A DNA stretch of 64,000 nt from Zea mays. Lineage: Eukaryota; Streptophyta; Magnoliopsida; Poales; Poaceae. The DNA lies in contig NC_050098.1 in assembly GCF_902167145.1 (NCBI RefSeq), positions 14,404,501-14,468,500 on the forward strand. Direction: 5' to 3'. A model generated the notes under the pieces. That model did no database searches and was not told the DNA's origin. It was given only the letters and a program-made list of their open reading frames with translations. Shown here one piece after another: positions 11,366-22,350 of this stretch (positions are counted from its first letter, which is position 1; each line of letters begins with the position of its first letter). The position numbers and the translations under genes are program-made.

Positions 11366-12235
11366 CTAGTGTGCGAACGAAGCAACACTCGACTCGGGGG
11401 AAGGTGGTCTTCCCGAACCAGCAGTGTCTACACTGGAGGCAGGCTCATCTCCTCCCTCAACGTCGACGTCCTCGTTGGCCTCCTGGTCCTGGATCTCCTG
11501 GTGATGCATGTCCAGGTGCTCGTTAGCCTCAGCAAGCTGCTGCTGAGTGTTAATGAGCTGATCCTCCAGGACCTCGATGGTGTTCTCCCTGGTGCCCACC
11601 AGCTCTTCCAACTCATGAATCTCATCCAACAGCTGCTCCACTTGTAAATCTTTCTCTACCAACTCCTGGGACAAGTCAACCACTAGCTCCTCCCTGTTGT
11701 CCAGCGTGATCTTTGTTGCCTCCAGCAATGCCATCAGATGGGACATTGCCTCACCGCGCATCACCTGCAGACGGTACAGAGCATTCATGCACCGTACTGT
11801 CAAGTGCGCAGTCTGACCTGGGTAGATAGCCCAGATGTCCTTGGCGTGCTCCACCCGATCCTTCCACATTGGGTCGTCCTCCTTCTCAGCGGGGAACAAG
11901 CCAATGGGGTGGGTAGCCAGCTCCAAGGGATGGAATCCGCAGAAGGTAGTCAATCCATGCAGAGCGATCGCCTCGATCGTGTCCTCTGCTCGGTATCCGA
12001 AAGACTCGGAGTTCAAAGAGCGTCAGCCTGGCTGCAGGGGATGAGGCTCCAAGGTCATCCTCACCCGACAGCGAGGCACTCGGTGCTTCTCGAACTGCTG
12101 CACCGCGTACTGAGGGGGTGTCGTGTATCCAGCCCCCTGAAGTACCTCCCACAAAATACGGGGAAAGCCCTCTCGTGCAAGTCCGTCAGTGTGGGTCAGT
12201 GCATTTCCGTCATCGGAGGATACGTGGGAAGTCAT
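11366..12235 (-). pseudogene. Extra ORF between PBS and gag, coiled-coil protein
   Basis: An additional frame lies upstream of gag in the same orientation, about 290 codons with one TGA at 12023-12025 (apparently CGA to TGA). The N-terminal third starts MTSHVSSDDGNALTHTDG. The middle has FHPLELATHPIGLFP. The C-terminal part from about residue 140 is a strongly charged coiled-coil (heptads around LVVDLSQELVEKDLQVEQLL), ending in an acidic Ser/Pro tail. No known domain was recognised. It lies in the long leader, about 310 bp before the gag ATG. It could be a family-specific accessory gene rather than part of gag. Confidence 0.6.
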
Positions 12236-12633
12236 CTGTGTACGGTTAAGCGTAAGTAAAAGAAAAAGAATTATAAAAAGAACAAGGAAGAATAAAACTC
12301 AACCTTTCTCTAGTTAAGTAGAAAGGCACTAGGGTTGTTATCTTGTTTTTTAAGTCCTTACTCAGTTATCCATTTGCTTAATCATGAATGCATGCATGCT
12401 CGTCCTGAACGACCTCACAACAAGATAAAGGAATAAGGAGGAACTCCCATCCTGTAAAGGTGGCCTATAGGGCCTAGTTACTTAGCCACCTAGCTACCCT
12501 TCTATTATCCTAAGGCTTCACGTCCTAGGTCTATCCTGCTCGCCCTACTATCTATCCAACATTGTTTCTATCAAATTTTACTTGGAAAAATTGATGGTAT
12601 TTATATTTTATTGATTCCTCTGTGGTGGTACGA
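12236..12633 (-). other. Untranslated leader downstream of PBS
   Basis: Noncoding stretch between the PBS and the extra ORF, AT-richer than its surroundings. No gene, repeat or structure is supported. Confidence 0.6.
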
Positions 12634-12645
12634 GCTCCGATACCA
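12634..12645 (-). other. Primer binding site, Met-tRNA type
   Basis: On the minus strand the LTR ends ...CCGCCACA (12648), followed by GC and TGGTATCGGAGC, one base away from the plant initiator Met-tRNA PBS. It fixes the 5' LTR/internal border and the orientation. Confidence 0.8.
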
Positions 12646-12647
12646 GC

Positions 12648-15600
12648 TGTGGCGGAACTGCCCGAATTATTCCAACTTAAGTGCCTAAGCCCCGCCTTAG
12701 AGGCTAGACCACACTTAAATGGGAATAACCCGTCGATCCCTCGGATCTAGTCCGACACGGCCACTGACAGGATCAAGTACCACAATCTCACTCGAAGGTG
12801 AGTCACAGAGCAAATATAATAAGGCATAAAACCATACACGCCACAATGTTAAATTATTACATCACCATCATCGTCATCGGAGTTTTTGCAAAAGTAACCA
12901 TCATTGTTCGAAGTGCAGCGGAATAAAACTAACGGTAATTAAACAGAGAGATGGGGAAGCCTGTCCCATCACTCCTCATGCTCCTCCTCAGCCGAGGCAG
13001 GGTCCCACTCGACAGTCCAACCCGGTGGCAAGGTGGACGGCCAAGTTATCCCAGCAACCATCTCCTCCAGAGAACCTGTAAAAATTTTGCCACAAGCAAG
13101 GCTGAATATACTAATACTCAGCTAGACTTACCCGGTGTGAGGAGTCTACTCCTCTACCTCTAGACATGCAGCTGTTTGGCTGTGGGGTTTGGTTGCCAAA
13201 AGCACTAGCTGAGTTTCTAAATCAAGATTTTAACTTAGTCAAAGTTAAGTGTGACTCTCTTAAGGCTAAAAATGTAACATCTATTCATACAAAGTAGCAA
13301 ACATTTTAGCAATCAACATCTTATATCATCTCCGCATCATTCCACTTGTTACTCAATGTAGCAGCATGGATCAAGCAGTCTCATTAGCTGCGAGAAGCAG
13401 ACGATTCGAATCGAGTTTTTATCCTTGCAAGGTAAACCTAAACACACGACATGTAGGGGCACTCCGTCCCCACACACACCAACCGTCCCCATCGATTCCC
13501 TGGCAACAGAAAGGGGCTCACCGCCTTGGCGTACAATGCCTCACTGACCCCGACTGGCCGTCGTGCAGTGACCGCACTTGTACCCACCATAACCGGAATG
13601 GGAGACCACGTCTCAGGTCGCGTGAGGAGGGCAATCTGCGGGCAGGTTCACTCAGGTACTAGGCTTACCGATTTACCATATTTCTCGGTATGTGTTTAGT
13701 ACGTTCAAACGCTTGACTCACGGTACCACACCTTAATCCTTATTCAAATTTTTATCCCGTGGACAACCAATCCCCATGGATTGTTGTCCACAAACCAGCA
13801 TCATTCTGATAAGAAAGTGGATACAATCAATTTCCTGACCTCGCGCGAGTGCTAGAAAAATCACTCGACTTCTACCGAGATCCTACTTAATAAAGCAGCT
13901 ACTCGACCTAGCATACTAGTATTCATCTCAATAGGATTCCTGAGATCATGCAACTAGGGTTTCAAGCAAATCCTACACTTAAGTGCACAATCAATCCTAC
14001 AATCATTAAGTGAAGTAAAATAGCATAAATAACAGGTTATGCATAAAACCGGGGCTTGCCTTCCAAAGCAGTGGCAGACAGGTCCTCTGGTGCAGGCTCG
14101 GGTGCTGGATCTGGGGCTACCTCCTGAGCAGCTCCTTGCTCCGGCACGAGGATGTACTCTCCGTCAGCAAGATTACAGTCTATCGAAATGCAATGAACAT
14201 GTATGTCATGATTATGCAAGATTTAAGAACATTAAGCTAAAGAATACTAAGTCAAGAATTAACTTAGGGTTTTCTTAGTTGGACGGGGCTTCCAGTGGGT
14301 TAGGTTCAATACTACTTAGGCTCGGGTTTTCAGTGAGGGTAACATAGAGGATTGGTATTATCTCCATAGATTTCAGTGGACAATTTTATAAAGGTTTAGG
14401 ATGACATTAAGTTCCATTATTCATTTTCCTTTCTTTAATTTCCATTTAGGGTTTCTAGTGTAGGTTTGAACTATGACAGTGGGTTAAAAATTTCCAAAAA
14501 TTCTGTAAAAATTGCAGTGGGTTGCCATTGGCTATTCTAGCTGGTTTTAGGAATTGGAGGCTTAAACTATAAAGGCTATGCTTTAGACAAAAATAACAAG
14601 AGTGGTGTAAAATGGGTCACTTTACACTACACCTCATCATTAGAGTTGAGTTTCTTCCTAAGGGTCATTTTTGTTGGGATCTAACAGTAATACTAAACCT
14701 TTGTGTCAAAATCCATAGAAAGTTAATTGGTGGTTATTTAATTGTGATTTTCCAAAGTTTAATGCCAAAAAGGTGCTTATAACTAACTTGTCATTTGAAA
14801 AATATCAAACAACAGATTTTATATTTTTCCTCTGTTCAAAATAACCAACCATTTGTTATCCCAAGGTTTGGGGTGTTTTTGCCTTAGGGTGATTTTTGTA
14901 GAGTTTTTCTAAGTTTCACTTGTTTTATTAAAACAAAAGGGATATTACTTATTTTACACTAAAACAGGGTATGATATATTTTTCCAGTGAACTATATTGA
15001 ATAAGTAACCTAACAAAAATAGAGGTACTCTCTGGTTCATTAATTAAATTACATTTTCTATTTTTCTTATCTTTGAGCACATTGTGGAATAAGGGGTAAA
15101 AACTAACTTAATAGGGTGGACAGAGAGGTTTAATATTTTTAAACAGGCCATTAGGTAGGTATAAGCTTCTTCAAATTTTTCTAACCCTAGTCAAATAGCA
15201 CAACTATTTTTCTTTCTATTATTGAGCTTTTGGCCAAAACTAACATTAAATCAGAGCTTTAAAATCTTCCTTAATACCAAGGGGTTTTATATTTTTCTTA
15301 AATAGGTTACATTAATTAGAGTCTGACAAAATTGGTTTGACCAAATTTGGATGAACTAAACACAAGTTATGAATTTTTAAAGTCTCTGTTCAATTTAAAA
15401 ATAGATTTTAAAAGAGTTTCCTGGAAAAACGGTTTACACCGGGGTCCCTGAGTTTAAACTAAATCAACTTGCGCAAATCTACCCCCACGCCACTATTCCC
15501 CTATGTCTCTGACGTTTCACAAAACCCCCTGACCTTCTCTCCCTCTCACCCGCAGTCCTTCCCCTCACTGAAACAGTAACCGTGGGGAAGAAAAGGGCGG

Positions 15601-17000
15601 CGCGGCTTACCGGCGGCGAGGGAGGTCCGGCGAAGGGTGGGGTCGGCTCGGGGAGACTCTGGCGGTCACGTCGAGGTACGGCTCGACGTCGGAGATGGCC
15701 GGAATTGCCCGGTCCACGCGTGCAGGCGGGTGTCCTCGTCGGCGGCGAGTATACCGGCCAAACCACGGCGAACTGGTTCAATCCGAGGGCATGGTGAGCT
15801 TCACGGGGTCACGCAGCGACTGTGTGCGCAAGGGATCGAAGGATGGTGGAGTGGTTTACCCGGTCCACGTACTCCGGCGGGGTTGAGAGCTCCGGCGAGC
15901 GTGGGCTGGCCTCTCCGGCGAAGCAAACTCCGATTCCTTGCTCGGGGAGCTTCACGGAGGCGTGCACAGTCTATTCCGAGGGCTGGACGGGGTTGGGAAG
16001 GGCTCTGTCGGCCGGTCTACGGCGACAGGGGGATCGGGCGGCCGCGAACTCGCTGCGCAAGGGCAAACGGCGACGAGTTAGCTCCGGTGAGGGTTTGAGG
16101 GTGCGTGGAAGAGTGTACTCGAAGCCTGGGAGGGTTTTATAGGCTCGGGCGTGGGCCACGGCGCGGGTTTGGCTCGGGCGCGGTGCTGGGCACGCGGGAG
16201 CGCGCTCGGGCGTGCTCTGGCGCGGGCAGAAGGCGTCGAACACGTGGAGGTGAGTTTCTTCCATTGTTCAAACGTCTCCAGAGATCGCATACGTGCGAAT
16301 CTCGCCATGAATCCGGCGCAGACCTCCTCCTGGCACCTAGGGCTATCTCACATGTGTGAGTTCCAAAGGAAGATACGCCCTAGATCAGGAGATAGACAGG
16401 CGCCAAATCTGGCTTGTCTTACTGCCCACTCCGCGACAAAACTGATGTCAAGTGCTGTCAAACGTCTGAGTCTCGGCCTCCAATTTTTCCAGGGGGTGCC
16501 TCAAGTGGTATACCACATTTTTGGTATAGAACCCAAGTGGTTTTGGCGCCATCTTCAAAGTGAACACGGCTGGTCTTTGGATTAGGGCTAAAATGTGACT
16601 TAGAGGGAAATAGAGAGCTCTAGCTCTCTATTCACTTGGAGATTTGAAATGGGGTTTCTCCAGGGGTCTTTTTGCATTATTTCACTCCCCTCATTGCTGG
16701 TTATAAGGTTAATTAGGGTTTGGGTAAAGATTGCCCATGCTTTGCACCTTTGCTCACTCTCTTTCCCCCTTTTACTTAGGGTTTTAGAAGATAGGGTTTA
16801 GAAAGAGGTCTAGGGTTCTTCTCCCCTATTATCCAAGGTAGTAAGTGTGCAAGGATTAGAGTAATGCTTCTTATGTCATTGGCAACTTGATTAGCACATG
16901 AGCTCCAAAGTTCTTATGTGGTGCCCTAAGTCTTCACCCTTGTGAACACAGCTTCTAGTGCCAAAGTGGCTCTGGCCAAGGTAACACCTGGGGTGTTACA
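12648..17000 (-). repeat. Chromovirus LTR, 4.35 kb
   Basis: Bounded on one side by the PPT (17001-17013) and on the other by the PBS (12634-12645), it therefore serves as both the 3' LTR of one unit and the 5' LTR of the next. Its termini are TGTAACACCC...CCGCCACA. A TATA box (CTATAAAAC, 16134-16142 minus) puts the transcription start near 16110, leaving about 890 bp of U3 and an unusually long R-U5. The GC-rich part 15480-16280 is promoter-like; 14230-15460 is AT-rich and featureless. No long gene is credible in it. Confidence 0.85.
16134..16142 (-). promoter_or_regulatory. TATA box of chromovirus LTR
   Basis: CTATAAAAC on the minus strand, in a GC-rich setting, about 860 bp into the LTR from its 5' end. 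It is the only good TATA in a position consistent with retroelement transcription. Confidence 0.6.
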
Positions 17001-17013
17001 GCCCTCCCCCCTT
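17001..17013 (-). other. Polypurine tract
   Basis: AAGGGGGGAGGGC on the minus strand directly before the LTR start TGTAACACCC. It would prime plus-strand DNA synthesis and marks the LTR start. Confidence 0.8.
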
Positions 17014-17252
17014 AAAGGAATCTCGTCCCGAGATTTCAGGTAGAGCCCTTTGGAGGGATGCTTGAAGTTGTGCTGGTGCTGTTCTCCCCTTTATACTTAA
17101 GTTCCTCTTATTTACTGCTCTTCGAATGTCATCCTCTTTGCAACTTCAGAAGGAAGCCCTTCTTAAGTTAAATCCACAACTTAGACTATCCTTGTTATCT
17201 AAGTTTTTCTTATAATTGAATTCAAAGGGCAGGTGGGGGTGGTGTTTTGGGG
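17014..17252 (-). other. 3' untranslated spacer after pol
   Basis: About 240 bp between the pol stop (17253) and the PPT; short Ts and pyrimidine-rich stretches, nothing coding. Confidence 0.6.
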
Positions 17253-20165
17253 TTACGTACCGATTCTTTTGGGCAGAAAGTCGGGGAAGCGAGAGCGTAG
17301 AAAATCCTCAGTCTCCCACGTAGCTTCTTCTGCTGAATGGTGACTCCACTGAACCTTATACATTCTGACTGATCTTGCCCGAGTTGATCTCTCCTTCTGA
17401 TCTAATACCTTGACGGGGTACTCTTGGTAGGACAAGTCTGGTTCTATCTCAATGTCTGGTTCCGGTAGCACTTCAGTGGGTAGACGAATGCATTTTCGCA
17501 GCTGAGATACATGGAACACATTATGAACTGCTGACATGTGAGGTGGTAATTCCAATTGGTAGGCCACGGGTCCACAGCTTGCCTCGATCTTATAGGGTCC
17601 AATGTAGCGAGGAGCTAACTTGCCCTTGATCCCGAATCTCTGGACACCCTTGGTGGGTGATACCTTAAGATAGACATGATCTCCCACCTCAAATTGTAGG
17701 GGCTTCCGCCTCTTATCATGATAACTCCTTTGCCTGGCCTGAGCAGCTTCTAAGTTCTTGGTAATAACCCTGACCTTTGCTTCTGCCTCGAGTACTAAAT
17801 CTGGCCCAAAAATTTCCCTTTCTCCTGCTTGAGACCAATTTAGTGGGGTCCTACACCTTCTCCCATACAATGCCTCAAAAGGTGCCATCTTCAAACTGGA
17901 CTGATAGCTGTTATTGTAAGAAAACTCCGCCAAAGACAGACACTTGTCCCAATCCTTTCCATAGTGTAGTACACATGCTCGCAACATGTCTTCCAAAATT
18001 TGATTCACCCTTTCTGTCTGGCCATCTGTTTGGGGGTGGTATGCTGAGCTTCGGATGACATGGGTCCCAAGTGACTCTTGCAATTGCTCCCAAAATCGTG
18101 CCACAAATGGTGCTCCTCTGTCAGATATAATGGTTTTGGGAATACCATGCAACCTTACTATCTGATCAACATAAATTTCAGCGTACTTCTCTGCCCTGTG
18201 GGTGGTATGCACTGGCAAGAAATGAGCAGTCTTGGTCAACCTGTCCACGATAACCCAAATTGAATCATGGTGCCTGGAGGTATTGGGTAATCCCACTATG
18301 AAGTCCATACAAATGTCCTCCCATTTCCAAGATGGTATGGGAAGGGGTTGCAAAGGGCCTGCTGCCTTCAAGTGACTAGCCTTTATCCTCTGGCAAGTAT
18401 CACACTCGGATATGTACTTGGCAATTTCCCTTTTCATTCTAGTCCACCAATAAAGAGATCTGATATCATGGTACATCTTGTTGCTACCAGGGTGCATGGA
18501 GAATTTTGAAAGGTGAGCTTCATCCAATATCTTCTTTCTGAGCTCAGGGTCCTTGAGAACAACCAATCGATCTCCAAACCATAGAATTCCCTTGTTGTCC
18601 TGTCGGAAACACTTGTATTTTTCTGCCTTTTGCTTGATCATATCTTTGATAACCTGAACACCCTTATCCCGAATCTGTGCCTGAACTATTTGCTCTTGCA
18701 ATGTGGGCTCCACCGCGATATAGCTTAGGTCACCCGGAGAAACAACTTCTAGGTTCAGCTTGCACAATTCATCACACAGGGTGGTAACTCTTGCATCCAT
18801 GCTCATGCAATTGCACTGGGCCTTTCTGCTCAAAGCATCTGCCACAACATTGGCTTTGCCAGGATGATAATGCACCTCCAAATCATAGTCCTTGATTAAC
18901 TCTAACCACCTCCTTTGCCTCATGTTCAGATCTGCCTGAGTGAAGATGTATTTGAGACTCTTGTGATCAGTATAGATGTTACAGTGAGCTCCCATCAGGT
19001 AGTGTCTCCATATCTTTAGAGCATGAACTACAGCTGCCAATTCTAGATCATGTGTAGGGTAGTTCTGCTCATGGGGCCTGAGTGCCCGGGAAGCATAAGC
19101 AATCACTCTATTCTCTTGCATCAAAACACATCCCAAACCGGTACTAGAAGCATCGCAATAAACTTCAAATAACTTGGTGTTGTCAGGTTGGGCCAGCACT
19201 GGGGCTGTTGTCAAATGCTGCCTCAAGGCATGAAAAGTATCTTCGCACTTCTGGCTCCAAGTGAACTTGGCTCCCTTCTTCAATAACTCAGTCATTGGCT
19301 TGGCAATTCTGGAGAAATCCGGAATAAATCGTCGGTAGTACCCTGCCAATCCCAGAAAACTCCGAATCTGCTTCACTGTAGTCGGGGGTTTCCAATCCAT
19401 TACCTCCTGCACCTTCTCAGGATCAACTGATATCCCATCCTGAGAAATTGTGTGACCCAAGAATTTGATTTCCTTCAGCCAGAACTCACACTTACTCAGC
19501 TTAGCATACAACTGATGATCACGCAGTCTCTGAAGTACAGTATGCAAGTGTTTGGTGTGCTCGGCTTCATTCTTGGAATAAACCAGTATATCATCAATGA
19601 AGACGACCACGAACTTATCCAATTCTGCCATAAACACTGAGTTCATCAGGTACATGAAATAAGCCGGGGCATTGGTCAGCCCAAAAGACATCACCAGAAA
19701 CTCATACAGTCCATATCTGGTAGAGAAAGCCGTCTTAGGAATATCACTGGCACGGATCTTGATCTGATGGTAACCTGAGTGAAGGTCTATCTTGGAGAAT
19801 ACCTTGGCTCCTACCAACTGATCAAACAGAACATCAATGCGGGGCAGTGGGTATTTGTTCTTGATAGTCACCGCATTGAGAGGGCGGTAGTCAACACACA
19901 GCCTCAAACTCTCATCCTTTTTCTTCACAAATAAAGCTGGACATCCCCATGGTGAAGTGCTTGGACGAATAAAGCCTTTGTCCAACAACTCTTGCAATTG
20001 TTTCTTCAGTTCTGCCTATTCCGCGGGAGGCATCCTATAGGGTCTCTTGGAGATAGGAGCAGTCCCGGGTTGCAATTCGATGGCGAACTCAATATCTCGG
20101 TCAGGTGGCATTCCTAGCAATTCGTCTGGGAAAACATCTGGGTAGTCGCAGACCACTGGGATCTT
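17253..20165 (-). pseudogene. pol: Chromovirus RT-RNase H-integrase-chromodomain (3' part)
   Basis: The second half of the polyprotein. It enters at 20165 inside the protease/RT linker ([17 protein letters not shown]). One TAG near 20016 (TTG to TAG) splits it; from 19997 it is open for 914 codons. Visible: RT with [12 protein letters not shown], RNase H ([17 protein letters not shown] ... [13 protein letters not shown] ... [10 protein letters not shown]), an integrase zinc finger (CDTCQRIK), the core with D (CMDFIVGLP), D ([10 protein letters not shown]) and E ([10 protein letters not shown]), and a chromodomain at the very end ([16 protein letters not shown]), which in this lineage guides integration to heterochromatin. 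Apart from one stop this half is intact. Confidence 0.9.
19245..20165 (-). repeat. Terminal redundancy, right copy
   Basis: Direct duplicate of 8628-9548; carries the substitution that makes the TAG near 20016. It breaks off exactly where Sirevirus B gag begins, with at most a few bases (GAT/GATT) of shared sequence at the join. Confidence 0.9.
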
Positions 20166-22337
20166 GATTATGATGAGGACGAAGTGGCCCAAATCGAGCA
20201 CTTCAACTCCCAAGTCACATCAATACTCCTCGCCTCTCTAAGTAGGGAGGAGTACAACAAGGTGGAAGGATTAAAGAGCGCCAAGGAAATTTGGGATGTG
20301 CTCAAGACGACGCACGAGGGTGATGAACTCACCAAGATCATCAAGCGGGAAACGATCGAGGGGGAGCTCGGTCGCTTCCGTCTTCGCCAAGGGGAGGAGC
20401 CACAAGATATGTACAACCGGCTCAAAACCTTGGTGAACCAAGTGCGCAACCTCGGGAGCAAGAAATGGGATGACCACGAGGTGGTTAAGGTTATTTTAAG
20501 ATCACTTATTTTCCTTAACCCTACTCAAGTACAATTAATTCGTGTTAAGCCTAGATATACACTAATGACTCCCGAGGAAGTAATCGGGAATTTTGTGAGC
20601 TTTGAATTTATGATTAAGGGCTCACGAAAGATCAACGAGCTTGATGGCCCCTTTACATCCGAAGCATAACCGGTCGCATTTAAGGCAACGGAGGAAAAGA
20701 AAGAGGAGTCTACACCAAGTAGACAACCAATCGACGCCTCCAAGCTCGACAATGAGGAAATGGCGCTCGTCATCAAGAGCTTCCGCCAAATCCTCAAACA
20801 AAGGAGGGGGAAGGATTACAAACCTCGCTCCAAGAAAGTGTGTTACAAATGTGGTAAGCCCAGTCATTTTATTGCAAAATGTCCTATTTCTAGTGACAGG
20901 GGCGACGACAAAAAGGGGAGAAGAAAGGAGAAGAAGAGATACTACAAGAAGAAGGGCGGCGATGCCCATGTTTGTCGGGAGTGGGACTCCGACGAAAGCT
21001 CTAGCGACTCCTCTGACGACGAGGACGCCGCCAACATCGCCGTCACCAAGGGACTTCTCTTCCCCAACGTCGGCCACAAGTGCCTCATGGCAAAGGACGG
21101 CAAAAAGAAGAAGGTTAAATCTAAATCTTCCACTAGATATGAGTCTTCTAGTGATGAAAATGCTAGTGATGAGGAAGATAACTTACACACTCTTTTTGCC
21201 AACCTAAACATGCAACAAAAGGAAAAGTTAAATGAATTAATTAGTGCCATCTATGAGAAGGATGACCTCTTGGACACCCAAGAGGACTTCCTAATCAAGG
21301 AAAACAAAAAGCATGTTAAGGTTAAAAATGCTTATGCTCTAAAAGTTGAAAAATGTGAAAAATTATCTAGTGAGCTAAGCACTTACCATGAGACAATCGA
21401 CAACCTTAGAAATAAAAATGCTAATTTATTAGCTAAGGTTGATTTAAATGTTTGTGATGTTTCAATTCCCAATCTTAAAAATGATGATGATGATTTGCTT
21501 GCTAAGATTGAAGAATTGAACATATCTCTTGCTAGCCTTAGGATTGAAAATGAAAAATTGCTTGCTAAGGCTAAAGAATTAGATATTTGCAATGCTACTA
21601 TTTCCGACCTTAGAACTAAAAATGATATATTGCATGCTAAGGTTGTAGAATTAAAATCTTGCAAACCCTCTACATCTACCGTTGAGCATACTTCTATTTG
21701 TACTAGATGTAGAGATATTTATGTTAATGCTATTCATGATCACATGACTTTAATTAAACAACAAAATGATCATATAGCAAAACTAGATGCTAAGATTGCC
21801 GAGCATGACTTAGAAAATGAAAAATTTAAATTTGCTAAAAGCATGCTCTATAGAGGGAGACGCCCTGGCATTAAGGATGGCATTGGCTTCCAACAGGGAG
21901 GCAATGTCAAACTTAGTGCCCCTCCTAAGAAGTTGTCTAATTTTGTTAAGGACAAGGCTCCCATGCCTCAGGATAACGAGGGTTACATTTTATACCATGC
22001 CAGTTATCCCGAGAGCAAAATTAGGAGAATTCACTCTAGGAAGTCTCACTCTGGCCCTAATCATGCTTTTATGTATAAGGTTGAGACATCTAGTTCTAGG
22101 CAACAAACCCATGCTAAGTTGCCTAAGAAGAAAACTCCTAATGCATCAAATGAACATAACTTTTCATTTAAAACTTTTGATGAATCTTATGTTTTAACTA
22201 ACAAATCCGGCAAGGTAGTTGCCAAATATGTTGAGGGCAAGCACAAGGAGTCAAAGACTTGTGTTTGGGTACCCAAAGTTCTTGTTTCTAATGCCAAAGG
22301 ACCCAAAACCATTTGGGTACCTAAAGTCAAGAACTAA
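20166..22337 (+). pseudogene. gag: Sirevirus gag, N-terminally truncated
   Basis: Open in one frame from the junction (DYDEDEVAQIEHF) to the stop at 22337 except for a TAA at 20667-20669 (CAA to TAA, in SEAQPVAFKA). It shows the rest of the capsid region (LLASLSREEYNKVEGLKSAK), a CCHC knuckle (CYKCGKPSHFIAKC, Gly to Ser), Ser/Asp-rich linkers, then about 270 residues of coiled-coil and the basic end (CVWVPKVLVSNAKGPKTIWV). Missing against the full-length gag at 58070-60700: about 152 N-terminal residues. Confidence 0.87.
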
Positions 22338-22350
22338 ACATGTTTTGTAG

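Larger units (their letters stand above)
8628..20165 (-). mobile_element. Circularly permuted Tekay/Del-type chromovirus segment
   Basis: Reading leftward the order is pol 3' part (20165-17253), PPT, one LTR (17000-12648), PBS, upstream ORF, gag, then pol 5' part (to 8628). A normal element would be LTR-gag-pol-LTR. The two pol ends overlap: 8628-9548 and 19245-20165 are the same 921 bp in the same orientation, and I found only three mismatches. The segment joins Huck-like filler on the left and Sirevirus B gag on the right, with no LTR end or target duplication at either join. Lineage is assigned from the chromodomain, the [17 protein letters not shown] integrase and the Met-tRNA PBS. Confidence 0.8.

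Noticed and set aside
15479..16585. Several GC-rich ORFs on both strands (71-153 codons)
   Set aside because: They sit in the promoter-like part of the chromovirus LTR, overlap each other and have biased Arg/Gly/Ala composition.
8628..20165. Two independent chromovirus insertions side by side
   Set aside because: A single LTR is shared, PPT and PBS flank it correctly, and the overlap ends are almost identical; one permuted segment is simpler. Assembly error remains possible.
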